From assembly GCA_003556865.1 (NCBI GenBank), contig PWQF01000266.1, positions 1 to 6,506 of the forward strand: a DNA stretch of 6,506 nucleotides, given 5' to 3'. Of the stretch, positions 1-6,506 are shown in pieces. Origin of the DNA: Elusimicrobiota bacterium (GTDB lineage: Bacteria; CG03; SLGR01; PWQF01). The translations under genes and the position numbers were made by a program. Numbering within the stretch: the first letter of the stretch is position 1; each line of letters starts with the position of its first letter. A model generated the notes under the pieces. It was given only the letters and a program-made list of their open reading frames with translations, had not been told where the DNA came from and ran no database searches.

Positions 1-104
1 AGTATGAGACTTGTAGAGTCACAAACTCTTTTCCACTTTTTAAAAATATCTTTCTCAAGCTTTTTATGCTGGGCGGAAAGGTCCGCCATATGTATTCTTT
101 TCAA
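1..104 (-). CDS. 5' part of an unrecognised gene, cut by the window edge
   Basis: A minus-strand reading frame stays open from a TTG at 104-102 to the window edge, giving 34 codons plus two bases. The start of the protein reads MKRIHMADLSAQHKKLEKDI and continues with FKKWKRVCDSTSLIL. I chose TTG because GGGAGG at 114-109 lies 4 bases upstream of it, a normal Shine-Dalgarno position. The in-frame ATG at 89-87 is 19 bases from that site and has no site of its own. The visible segment is strongly basic and charged and looks like a soluble amphipathic helix; there is no signal peptide. I do not recognise the family, and the 3' part lies outside the window. The gene is divergent from the ATPase gene, with 136 bases between the starts. 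It is too short for a function call, and a chance open frame is not fully excluded, although the Shine-Dalgarno site argues against it. Confidence 0.55.
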   Translation of the reverse strand, partial: MKRIHMADLSAQHKKLEKDIFKKWKRVCDSTSLI

Positions 105-108
105 GTTA

Positions 109-114
109 CCTCCC
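109..114 (-). promoter_or_regulatory. Shine-Dalgarno site that selects a TTG start
   Basis: The minus strand reads GGGAGGTAAC followed by TTG. The purine core is 4 bases from the TTG at 104-102 and 19 bases from the next in-frame ATG. This supports TTG initiation for the gene at the left edge. A short hairpin (CCCTT, loop AAA, AAGGG on the minus strand) lies just upstream and could affect access to the site; its significance is unknown. Confidence 0.5.
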
Positions 115-167
115 GGCCCCTTTTTAAGGGCGCCCCTGATTTTCCCGGCAATAAAGACTGAAAATAT

Positions 168-194
168 GTTATAAAAAGGGAGTTTAAAAGTCAA
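168..194 (-). promoter_or_regulatory. candidate sigma-70-type promoter for the left-edge gene
   Basis: On the minus strand TTGACT (194-189) matches five of six bases of the -35 consensus. TATAAC (173-168) matches five of six of the -10 consensus with a 15-base spacer, which is short. The overlapping TAACAT gives a 17-base spacer but a weaker match. Transcription would start roughly 55-60 bases before the TTG start. This is consensus matching by eye in an AT-rich region, so false positives are likely. Confidence 0.3.
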
Positions 195-200
195 TTAAGC

Positions 201-229
201 TTGAATTTATCATTTTTTGGTGTTATAAA
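201..229 (+). promoter_or_regulatory. candidate promoter giving a nearly leaderless ATPase mRNA
   Basis: TTGAAT (201-206) and TATAAA (224-229) are separated by exactly 17 bases and match four and five of six consensus positions. A start 6-8 bases after the -10 falls at about 235-237, only about 4-6 bases before the ATG at 241. This agrees with the absence of any Shine-Dalgarno-like purine run before that ATG. The placement is inferred from consensus only; an upstream start giving a longer leader is possible. Confidence 0.4.
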
Positions 230-240
230 TTTTAAAACCA

Positions 241-2067
241 ATGAAAATTCCCACAATCAAAGAACTTACAAACAATATGGTGGAAGTAGGACTGCTTACC
301 AGGGAGCAGCTTAAAAAAGCTGTAGAAGAACAGAGGGAAAGCGGAGGCAACCTGGGGGAAATACTTATTTCCGAAGGCTACATCACCGAAGATGTTTTTA
401 TGGCGTTTCTTGGAAAAAAATCCGACCTTTCCTATGTTGACCTGAAATCATTCGGCGATATAGAACCGGAGGTTCTTAAGCTTGTCCCCGAAAACTTCTC
501 CCGCAAAAGGGAACTTATCCCGGTAAAGAAGACAAATAATACTCTTGTGGTAGCCATAGCCGACCCCATGAATATTTTTGCCATAGATGATCTGAGGGCC
601 ATAACCGGCAAGAATATAGAGATAGTCCTTGCGGTAAGAAATGAGATAAAAAAGGCAATAGACCGTTATTACGGGACAGGCTTTGTGGATGAATTTGAAA
701 AAGAGATAGGAATGAACGGCGGCACCGAAAATGACGATTCAACTTCCAACGTGGATGCCGGAGCCGCTTTCAGCAGCATTATGAAGGAAATTTCCGTTAC
801 CAAGCCCGGAGATGCGGAACTTCAGGTAATGGAATCAGGCAATGAGGCCGGCGCCCAGGACATAACAAATATAAAAAAGGAATCGGAAGGGGCGCCCGTT
901 GTTAAGATGGTTAACCTTATAATCCTGAATGCCATAAGCAAGGGCGCTTCCGATATTCACGTGGAACCATTTGATAAATCCTGCCGCATACGCTACAGAG
1001 TTGACGGCGTACTCCATCCCCAGCCCGCCCCGCCGAAAAAGGTTTATAACGCGATTGTGGCAAGGCTTAAAGTAATGGCTAACGTGGACCTGGCAGAGAA
1101 AAGGCTTCCCCAGGACGGAAGAATAAAGGTCAAGCTCGGAAAGAAGGAGATAGACCTGCGAATATCATTTCTTCCCTCTTCCTTCGGTGAAAAGGTAGTT
1201 ATGAGGGTGCTGGACTCATCCAGCCTCTGCCTGGATTTAAAGCAGCTGGGTTTTGAACAGAGAGATCTGGCCCGTTTCAAGAAAATAATCAATACCCCTA
1301 ACGGGATTGTGCTTGTAACGGGACCCACCGGAAGCGGTAAAACCACAACCCTTTATTCGGCACTGACCAACCTTAACCGGCCCGACGTCAATATCAATAC
1401 CATTGAGGACCCGGTAGAATATGTGCTTAAAGGTATTATACAGGTACAGGCAAAACCGGATATAGGTTTTGATTTTGCCTCCGGACTGGAAACCTTCCTC
1501 CGCCAGGATCCGGATATAATAATGGTAGGTGAAATCCGGAACAAGGAGACAGCCGAAATAGCTATTAATGCCGCCCTGACCGGCCACCTTGTATTCTCCA
1601 CCCTTCATACAAACGATGCGCCCACCGCCGTAACACGTTTGGATAATATGGGAATAGAGCCTTTCCTGATCTCTTCAACTGTAATAATGGCTATTGCCCA
1701 GCGGCTGGTCCGCACAATCTGCAAAAACTGCAGGGAAAGTTATGAAGTCGATACCGGTGTCCTTGAAAATTACGGGCTTACACCGGATGAGATAGGTGAT
1801 AAAGATAAGGTTACCCTTTACAAGGGACGGGGATGCCAGACATGTTCGGATACCGGCTATAAGGGGAGGCTGGCCATATACGAGCTTATGGAAGTTACAA
1901 ACGAAGTAAGGGAACTTATAAATAAAAAGGCGGCTGCCTATAAAATCAAGGAAACCGCGGTAAAGCAGGGAATGAATACCCTTAGACTGGCTGCTTTTAA
2001 CAAAGTTTTAAAAGGAGATACAACTATAGACGAAATGATAAGGGTAACTGCCAGCGATACCGGCTAA
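241..2067 (+). CDS. pilB: PilB/GspE-family assembly ATPase (type IV pilus or type II secretion)
   Basis: Cytoplasmic hexameric motor of the GspE/PulE/PilB family. ATP hydrolysis drives pilin or pseudopilin assembly at the inner membrane. Residues 1-145 form the N-terminal MshEN-like region (repeats such as VGLLTREQLKKA and GEILISEGYIT), followed by a low-complexity linker at about 155-215. The N2 domain carries ASDIHVEP (236-243). The motor domain has the Walker A motif GPTGSGKTTT (361-370), the Asp box NTIEDPVEY (386-394), the Walker B region DPDIIMVGEIR (423-433) and the His box TGHLVFSTLHTNDA (447-460). Two CxxC pairs (C494/C497 and C532/C535) form the metal-binding module typical of PilB and GspE and absent from PilT. 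At 608 residues it is near or slightly above the usual family length. All catalytic elements are present and it looks functional. The start is the only one possible, because an in-frame TAA lies at 226-228. There is no Shine-Dalgarno site. No pilin, PilC or secretin gene is in view, so PilB versus GspE cannot be settled. Confidence 0.93.
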   Translation: MKIPTIKELTNNMVEVGLLTREQLKKAVEEQRESGGNLGEILISEGYITEDVFMAFLGKKSDLSYVDLKSFGDIEPEVLKLVPENFSRKRELIPVKKTNNTLVVAIADPMNIFAIDDLRAITGKNIEIVLAVRNEIKKAIDRYYGTGFVDEFEKEIGMNGGTENDDSTSNVDAGAAFSSIMKEISVTKPGDAELQVMESGNEAGAQDITNIKKESEGAPVVKMVNLIILNAISKGASDIHVEPFDKSCRIRYRVDGVLHPQPAPPKKVYNAIVARLKVMANVDLAEKRLPQDGRIKVKLGKKEIDLRISFLPSSFGEKVVMRVLDSSSLCLDLKQLGFEQRDLARFKKIINTPNGIVLVTGPTGSGKTTTLYSALTNLNRPDVNINTIEDPVEYVLKGIIQVQAKPDIGFDFASGLETFLRQDPDIIMVGEIRNKETAEIAINAALTGHLVFSTLHTNDAPTAVTRLDNMGIEPFLISSTVIMAIAQRLVRTICKNCRESYEVDTGVLENYGLTPDEIGDKDKVTLYKGRGCQTCSDTGYKGRLAIYELMEVTNEVRELINKKAAAYKIKETAVKQGMNTLRLAAFNKVLKGDTTIDEMIRVTASDTG

Positions 2068-2070
2068 AAA

Positions 2071-2817
2071 TTAATTAATATCCTTTATATCCTCTTTTTT
2101 TAAATCAAAATTTGCATAAACCTGCTGAACATCTTCATTATCCTCCAGGGCATTCATAAGGTCTATCATTTTTTCGGCTTCCTTTCCTGAAAGATTTATG
2201 TAGGAATTTGGAATCATTGTAAGTTCCGAAGCCTGAATATCTAATCTCTTTTCCATCTCTGAAAGAACCTGGGAAAACTTTTCCGGGGGAGTTAAAATTT
2301 CATAAACCTCATCCTGGCTGCTGTCAATATCCTCCACATCCAGGTCTATGATTATTTCCATAAGCTCATCTTCGGAAATTTTATCTTTTGGAACGGTAAT
2401 AAACCCCTTTTTAGAAAAGATCCAGCTGACGCATCCGCTCTCTCCGAGGGAGCCGCCGTTTTCGGAAAAGATTTTCCGCACCCGGGAAGCAGTCCTGTTT
2501 TTATTATCCGTTGCAGCCTGAACCATTACCGCAACTCCCGAAGGTCCGTAGCCCTCGTAAACAGTTTCAATATATGAGACTCCGGGCAACTCCCCGGTTC
2601 CTCTTTTAATAGCCTTGAGGATATTATCCTTGGGCATATTTGCATCGTTGGCTTTTTCAATTGCAAGGCGAAGGCGGGGATTCATTTCAGCATTCCCCCC
2701 CCCCTGGCGGGCAGCCACAGTTATCTCCCTTACCAGCCGGGAAAAAAGTTTGCCTTTTTTCTTATCTTCCGCCGCCTTCTGGTGCTTGATGCTGTGCCAC
2801 TTGGAATGACCGGACAT
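2071..2817 (-). CDS. yebC: YebC/PmpR (TACO1) family protein
   Basis: Complete 248-residue member of the YebC family, the usual length. The N-terminus MSGHSKWHSIKHQKAAEDKK is the family signature, followed by GKLFSRLVREI, then QGGGNAEMNPRLRLAIEKA (about 38-56) and YEGYGPSGVAVMVQAATDN in the second domain. The C-terminus has EDNEDVQQVYANFDL. The family was long annotated as a DNA-binding regulator; TACO1 and some bacterial members instead act in translation, helping ribosomes through proline-rich stretches. Which role applies here cannot be read from the sequence. The ATG at 2817 fits the universal N-terminus, with only a weak AAGGGA about 8 bases upstream. It lies 58 bases downstream of the EF-G paralogue in the same direction and ends 3 bases from the convergent ATPase gene. 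Residues 39-41 (GGG) are encoded by three GGG codons inside a run of ten G, a hazard for frameshifts and for sequencing. Confidence 0.95.
   Translation of the reverse strand: MSGHSKWHSIKHQKAAEDKKKGKLFSRLVREITVAARQGGGNAEMNPRLRLAIEKANDANMPKDNILKAIKRGTGELPGVSYIETVYEGYGPSGVAVMVQAATDNKNRTASRVRKIFSENGGSLGESGCVSWIFSKKGFITVPKDKISEDELMEIIIDLDVEDIDSSQDEVYEILTPPEKFSQVLSEMEKRLDIQASELTMIPNSYINLSGKEAEKMIDLMNALEDNEDVQQVYANFDLKKEDIKDIN
2695..2704 (-). repeat. G10 homopolymer tract inside yebC
   Basis: Ten consecutive C on the plus strand are ten G on the coding strand, formed by the last base of a CAG codon plus three GGG codons for Gly39-Gly41. The reading frame is intact at this length. It is the longest G/C run I see in the window; several others are 5-6 long. 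Gain or loss of one base would truncate YebC soon after residue 41. Confidence 0.9.
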
Positions 2818-2855
2818 AAATAATCCCTTAACTTACAGCAGGTTTCCCTTATTGT

Positions 2856-2870
2856 AGCCGGCCGCCGGCT
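2856..2870 (-). other. GC-rich perfect hairpin between the EF-G and yebC genes
   Basis: The 15 bases AGCCGG-CGG-CCGGCT (minus strand) form a perfect 6-bp stem with a 3-base loop. It starts six bases after the EF-G stop codon. No T-run follows on the minus strand (ACAATAAGGG), so it is not a standard intrinsic terminator. It could protect the upstream mRNA end, attenuate transcription, or do nothing. A -10-like TACAAT (2856-2851) overlaps its edge, without a convincing -35 at a normal distance. Confidence 0.5.
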
Positions 2871-2875
2871 TCAAA

Positions 2876-4915
2876 TTATCTTCCCTCTTCCTTCTCTTTC
2901 TGGTATTTTTCTACAAGGACGGATTGAACATCATGGGGGGCCCCCTCATAATGGTCAAATTTCATTGTATATTCGGCTTCACCGCTGGTCAGCGACCTTA
3001 AATCCTCGGCATAAGTTATAAGTGACTGTTTGGGTATGAGAGCGTTTATTATCTGGTCTGGGCCGGCCGGCTCCATGCCGAGCACCCTTCCCCGCCTGGA
3101 GTTAAGGTCCCCCATAACCGCGCCGGTGTAATCCTTTGAAACCGTGATCCGTACTTTCATTATAGGCTCCAGTATAAAAGGGGCCGCCTTTTTTATGGCC
3201 TCCTGGAAGGCAAGGCTGCCCGCAACCTGGAAGGCCATATCCGAAGAATCAACGTCATGGTAGGAACCGTCAAAAACCGTTATTCTTATATCCTCTACAG
3301 GGTAGCCGGCTATCACTCCCTTTAGCATTGCGTCCTTTATTCCTTTTTCAATAGCCGGGATATAGTTTGAGGGAATCTTACCCCCTACTATTTCATTTAC
3401 AAACTCAAAACCCTTGCCCCTTTCCAGGGGGGAAAGGTTTATTACACAGTCCCCGTACTGGCCGCGGCCGCCTGTCTGTTTTTTATATTTACCCCGCACT
3501 GATTCAACGCTTTTGCCTGCTGTCTCCTTATAGGATATTTTAGGCGGTTTAAGCTCAACTTCGGCCCCGTACCTGTTTTTTAATTTTTTTACAGTAAGTT
3601 CAAGCTGCAGGGACCCCATACCGGTAAGAACCATTTCCTTTGTCTCGGAATTAAATCCGAAATTAAGGGTAGGATCCTCCTCCCTCATATTTGCAAAACC
3701 CTTAGCCACCTTTTCCTCATCCCCTTTTGCCTTGGGGGCAACCCCGCGGTCAACTATTGGTTCGGGAAAATTTATTTCCGGCAACTCTTTTTCCGAATCA
3801 GAAGAAGAAAGAGTATCATTTATCTTTAAATCCTCAAACTTAACAAGGGCGCATATGTCGCCGGCGGCAGCTTTAGGTACCTTAAAGTTCTCCGTTCCCC
3901 TCTTGAGAACTATCTGGTTTACCCTCTGCTTATTTTTCTCTTTAAGGTTATATATATAATCACCTTCGGAAAAGTGGCCTGAAAAAATCTTCAAATAATT
4001 TACCTGCCCCACATGCTGCTGGGCCTCAGCTTTAAAAACCAGGGCCTTAAACGCCCCGTCTTTTTCAACTTTGCGTTCTTCTGAAACGGTGTTAAGGGGG
4101 GAAGGAGAAAATTTTGCCAGGAAATCCACCACCTCTTTAATACCGTATCCCTTAACGGAAGAGCCGCATAAGACCGGGACAATCTTACCTCCCATCAGCC
4201 CTTTTGTAAGACCTCTCCTTATCTCATCTTCCTGTAGAGGCTGCCCCTCAAGAAACTTTTCGGTAAGAGCGTCATCGGCAACAGCAACAGAATCCATAAG
4301 ACTTTCAGAATAGACATCCACGGTTTCTTTTAAATTTTCAGGTATCTCCTGTTCTTTTCCTTCTATAACCGCTTTCTTTTCAAGAAGCTTGATAACCCCC
4401 CTGAAATCATCGCCTTTTCCTACGGGAGCCAGAACCGGGGCCATATCGGGACTGAGCTTTTCTTTAAGGTTTTCCACCACCGCGCTAAACTCCTGGGGGG
4501 AATTATCCATAAAATTCACATATATTATAACCGGCCTTTTAGCCGCATTGGCAAGTTTCCATATTTTCCGGGTTATTACGTCAACCCCTTCATGGGGGTT
4601 AACCACCAGAAGAACGGTTTCGCATACGTTAATTGCACCCACAGCCTGCCCGATAAAATCAGCATAGCCCGGGGTATCCATAAAATTAAGTTTAATTCCT
4701 TCACGCTCAAAGGTTATAAGAGAAGAGTTTGTAGAGGAGTTTCTATCCTTTTCAATGGGGTCATAATCAGATACGGTATTTCCTTCGTCCACTTTCCCCA
4801 GCCTGTTGGTTATTCCGCAGCTGAAAAGGGCATTTTCAGCAAACTGGGTCTTTCCGGCTCCGCTGGCTCCGCATATAGCAATATTTCTTATGTTTTTGGT
4901 TTCAAATACTTTCAC
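2876..4915 (-). CDS. elongation factor G paralogue (EF-G-2-like GTPase)
   Basis: Complete 679-residue translational GTPase with the five-domain EF-G layout. The G domain is at about 1-275: G1 GASGAGKT (16-23), G3 DTPGYADF (80-87), G4-like NFMD (134-137), G5-like CGSSVKG (250-256). Domain II is at about 285-370 and domain III at about 385-465. Domain IV has YKKQTGGRGQYGD (477-489) and the tip loop DGSYHDVDSS (549-558). Domain V ends with RSLTSGEAEYTMKF. Domains III-V closely follow EF-G, so ribosome binding is likely. The G domain departs from canonical FusA: RNSST replaces RGIT in switch I, Tyr84 replaces the catalytic His, and Phe135 replaces the Lys of NKxD. These features, and the slightly short length, suggest the EF-G-2-like group known from Thermus rather than the main EF-G, which should be elsewhere in the genome. 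The start is a GTG with a strong AAGGAGG 4 bases upstream; the overlapping ATG at 4917 runs straight into TGA. Confidence 0.9.
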   Translation of the reverse strand: MKVFETKNIRNIAICGASGAGKTQFAENALFSCGITNRLGKVDEGNTVSDYDPIEKDRNSSTNSSLITFEREGIKLNFMDTPGYADFIGQAVGAINVCETVLLVVNPHEGVDVITRKIWKLANAAKRPVIIYVNFMDNSPQEFSAVVENLKEKLSPDMAPVLAPVGKGDDFRGVIKLLEKKAVIEGKEQEIPENLKETVDVYSESLMDSVAVADDALTEKFLEGQPLQEDEIRRGLTKGLMGGKIVPVLCGSSVKGYGIKEVVDFLAKFSPSPLNTVSEERKVEKDGAFKALVFKAEAQQHVGQVNYLKIFSGHFSEGDYIYNLKEKNKQRVNQIVLKRGTENFKVPKAAAGDICALVKFEDLKINDTLSSSDSEKELPEINFPEPIVDRGVAPKAKGDEEKVAKGFANMREEDPTLNFGFNSETKEMVLTGMGSLQLELTVKKLKNRYGAEVELKPPKISYKETAGKSVESVRGKYKKQTGGRGQYGDCVINLSPLERGKGFEFVNEIVGGKIPSNYIPAIEKGIKDAMLKGVIAGYPVEDIRITVFDGSYHDVDSSDMAFQVAGSLAFQEAIKKAAPFILEPIMKVRITVSKDYTGAVMGDLNSRRGRVLGMEPAGPDQIINALIPKQSLITYAEDLRSLTSGEAEYTMKFDHYEGAPHDVQSVLVEKYQKEKEEGR

Positions 4916-4919
4916 ATCT

Positions 4920-4926
4920 CCTCCTT
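4920..4926 (-). promoter_or_regulatory. strong Shine-Dalgarno site deciding a GTG start
   Basis: On the minus strand AAGGAGG is followed by AGAT and then GTG (4915-4913). This is the best ribosome-binding site in the window and fixes the EF-G paralogue start at GTG. An out-of-frame ATG two bases earlier reads ATGTGA, a start followed directly by a stop; initiation there would compete with the GTG. Confidence 0.8.
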
Positions 4927-4959
4927 TTTATATTCACTTTCACACCTGTTCAGACAGCT

Positions 4960-4988
4960 ATTTTAAACTTTTTTAACCTTAAACGCAA
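4960..4988 (-). promoter_or_regulatory. candidate promoter for the EF-G paralogue gene
   Basis: On the minus strand TTGCGT (4988-4983) and TAAAAT (4965-4960) are separated by exactly 17 bases. The -10 matches five of six consensus positions and the -35 only three. It lies in the 81-base gap after the barrel gene and would give a leader of about 38 bases containing the Shine-Dalgarno site. No intrinsic terminator is visible in the gap, so readthrough from the barrel gene may also feed the EF-G paralogue. Confidence 0.33.
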
Positions 4989-4996
4989 GATTAAAG

Positions 4997-5749
4997 TTAA
5001 AATTCAATATTAAGCCCGCCGCTGTATCCGCTTTCACCAAAACCGGGAGCATAAAGGGATTCCCCACGGATAGAAATAACCTGAGAGACGTTATATTTAA
5101 ATCCAAGTACCGGCGTTAAGATACTTAAGGCATTATTGGAACTGCGGCTTCTCCCGCCGCGGCTGTACTTATAAGAGTCGTTTATATAGCTGAATTTAGC
5201 TGCCCCGTAAAAGGTCAGAGGGTAAAGCTGCAGGGCGCAAAGAAGGGCGGTTTCAATCGAGGAACTGGTAAGTTTAATACTTTTATCCAGCTTATCCTTA
5301 TCTGCCCTGTCCAGCTCATAAAACCCTATATTTCCCCTCAGATAAACCCGCCACTGGGGCATTATAACCAGGTCTCCGCCTATATCCCTGCTTATCTCAC
5401 CTGAAAAGATATAGCCCGGCTTTGAATTTTCCAAACGGCCGATCTGATTTCCCTCGCTGTCCAGGTAATTTTCAAAGTAGGCATACCCGGCGCCCCCTGA
5501 AAAGGCATATTCAACCCCATCTGCAGTACGGCGGGATAAGGTTATGATAAAGGATTCAAAATTGATATCTTCCTCGATATTTATAAATGTGCTAAGGCGG
5601 CTGAAGGACTCGTAAGATATCACCAGGTTGTCGGCCCCGAGGACAGAAATTTCGGGCCGGGCAAGAAGAGCTCTTGATCGGGCAGGCAAAGGCCCAGCTA
5701 AAACTATTATGGAAGCTGCAAAAAATATTTTAAACAATGGAATAGGCAT
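4997..5749 (-). CDS. secreted, predicted outer-membrane beta-barrel protein, family not recognised
   Basis: A 250-residue protein starting MPIPLFKIFFAASIIVLAGP, a clear Sec signal peptide (hydrophobic core at about 5-19, probable cleavage near A23 or A27). The mature part is made of short alternating hydrophobic/polar segments rich in Tyr, Phe and Gly, for example GVEYAFSGGAGYAYF, QWRVYLRGNIGFY and YGAAKFSYI, separated by polar turns. It ends GGLNIEF with a C-terminal Phe, the signal read by the BAM machinery. This suggests a barrel of roughly 8-10 strands in the outer membrane. I do not recognise the family and assign no substrate. The frame stays open upstream for 58 more codons, but those run through the 5S rRNA gene, so the ATG at 5749 is the real start. 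It lies 11 bases from the 5S 3' end, with no Shine-Dalgarno site and a U-rich leader. How it is transcribed is unclear: readthrough from the rRNA operon is the simplest source. Confidence 0.75.
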   Translation of the reverse strand: MPIPLFKIFFAASIIVLAGPLPARSRALLARPEISVLGADNLVISYESFSRLSTFINIEEDINFESFIITLSRRTADGVEYAFSGGAGYAYFENYLDSEGNQIGRLENSKPGYIFSGEISRDIGGDLVIMPQWRVYLRGNIGFYELDRADKDKLDKSIKLTSSSIETALLCALQLYPLTFYGAAKFSYINDSYKYSRGGRSRSSNNALSILTPVLGFKYNVSQVISIRGESLYAPGFGESGYSGGLNIEF

Positions 5750-5750
5750 A

Positions 5751-5769
5751 AATAAAAAAAGCCGGCGGC
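5751..5769 (-). terminator. possible intrinsic terminator made from 5S helix I plus T7
   Basis: The 3' strand of 5S helix I (GCCGCCGGC) is followed directly by TTTTTTTATT on the minus strand. Helix I is a perfect 9-bp GC pairing, but its 5' strand lies about 100 bases away, so the hairpin loop would be the whole 5S body. The T-run begins exactly at the 5S end and stops one base before the ATG of the next gene. It may terminate the rRNA operon, mark a processing point, or serve only as a U-rich leader. Confidence 0.4.
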
Positions 5770-5876
5770 GACCTACTCTCCCAGGCCGTCCCCGGCCAAG
5801 TACCATCGGCGCTGGAGGGCTTAACTTCCGTGTTCGGGATGGTAACGGGTGTGGCCCCTCCGCAATTGCCGCCGGC
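5761..5876 (-). rRNA. rrf: 5S ribosomal RNA
   Basis: A 116-base 5S rRNA on the minus strand, complete. Helix I is formed by GCCGGCGGC at the 5' end and GCCGCCGGC at the 3' end, a perfect complement that fixes both boundaries to within a base or two. Conserved internal segments are CCCGAACACGGAAGTTAAGC, the GATGGTACT segment and GGGAGAGTAGG near the 3' end. It follows the 23S gene after a spacer of about 38 bases, the standard 23S-5S order. Reading frames crossing it on either strand are not genes. Confidence 0.97.
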
Positions 5877-5914
5877 AAATCTTTAAAAGGCGTTGCAAAA
5901 ATGATTTCCAATGA

Positions 5915-6506
<592 letters not shown>

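Noticed and set aside
1237..1608. Minus-strand open frames opposite the ATPase motor domain
   Set aside because: They are antisense to conserved Walker A and Walker B coding sequence and have no ribosome-binding site or recognisable domain.
2935..2945. G6C5 palindrome near the end of the EF-G paralogue gene
   Set aside because: It is explained by the codons for the conserved EGAPHD segment and the general GGG/CCC codon habit; no separate function is supported.
4915..4920. ATGTGA start-stop overlapping the EF-G paralogue GTG start as a regulatory mini-ORF
   Set aside because: It arises from the GTG and the preceding AT bases by chance as easily as by selection; nothing else supports a regulatory role, so it is noted only in the ribosome-binding site entry.
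4389..4966. Plus-strand open frames opposite the EF-G paralogue N-terminus
   Set aside because: They are shadows of the conserved GTPase domain on the other strand, with composition unlike the real genes here.

Overview
The window looks like a piece of chromosome from a diderm (outer-membrane) bacterium of moderate GC. It carries the 3' end of an rRNA operon, translation-linked housekeeping genes, a type IV pilus/type II secretion ATPase, and a small secreted protein that looks like an outer-membrane beta-barrel. The outer-membrane evidence is a protein with a signal peptide, many short amphipathic strands and a C-terminal phenylalanine. Ile codons are often ATA, Arg codons are often AGG, and G/C homopolymers of 5-6 are common. 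I cannot assign a phylum; an uncultivated or poorly sampled lineage is possible, but that is a guess.

Layout from left to right. Positions 1-104 hold the first 34 codons of an unrecognised minus-strand gene with a probable TTG start. Positions 105-240 are a divergent intergenic region with candidate promoters in both directions. Positions 241-2067 (plus) encode a complete PilB/GspE-type ATPase. It meets, tail to tail with only 3 bases between, a minus-strand block that runs right to left as 23S rRNA (3' part only, leaving the window at 6506), 5S rRNA (5761-5876), a predicted outer-membrane beta-barrel protein (4997-5749), a divergent EF-G paralogue (2876-4915) and YebC (2071-2817). No stretch over 300 bases is without a gene.

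How the genes relate. The rRNAs, EF-G paralogue and YebC all serve the ribosome and read in one direction, so the block may be partly co-expressed, although a candidate promoter precedes the EF-G gene. The barrel gene sits in the middle, with its ATG 11 bases after the 5S 3' end. The ATPase powers pilus or secretion pseudopilus assembly and is functionally separate; its partner genes are not in the window.

No clearly new multi-gene system is visible. The points most worth a second look are the 5S helix followed by T7 immediately before an ATG, the altered GTPase motifs of the EF-G paralogue, a G10 tract inside yebC, and a predicted leaderless ATPase transcript.
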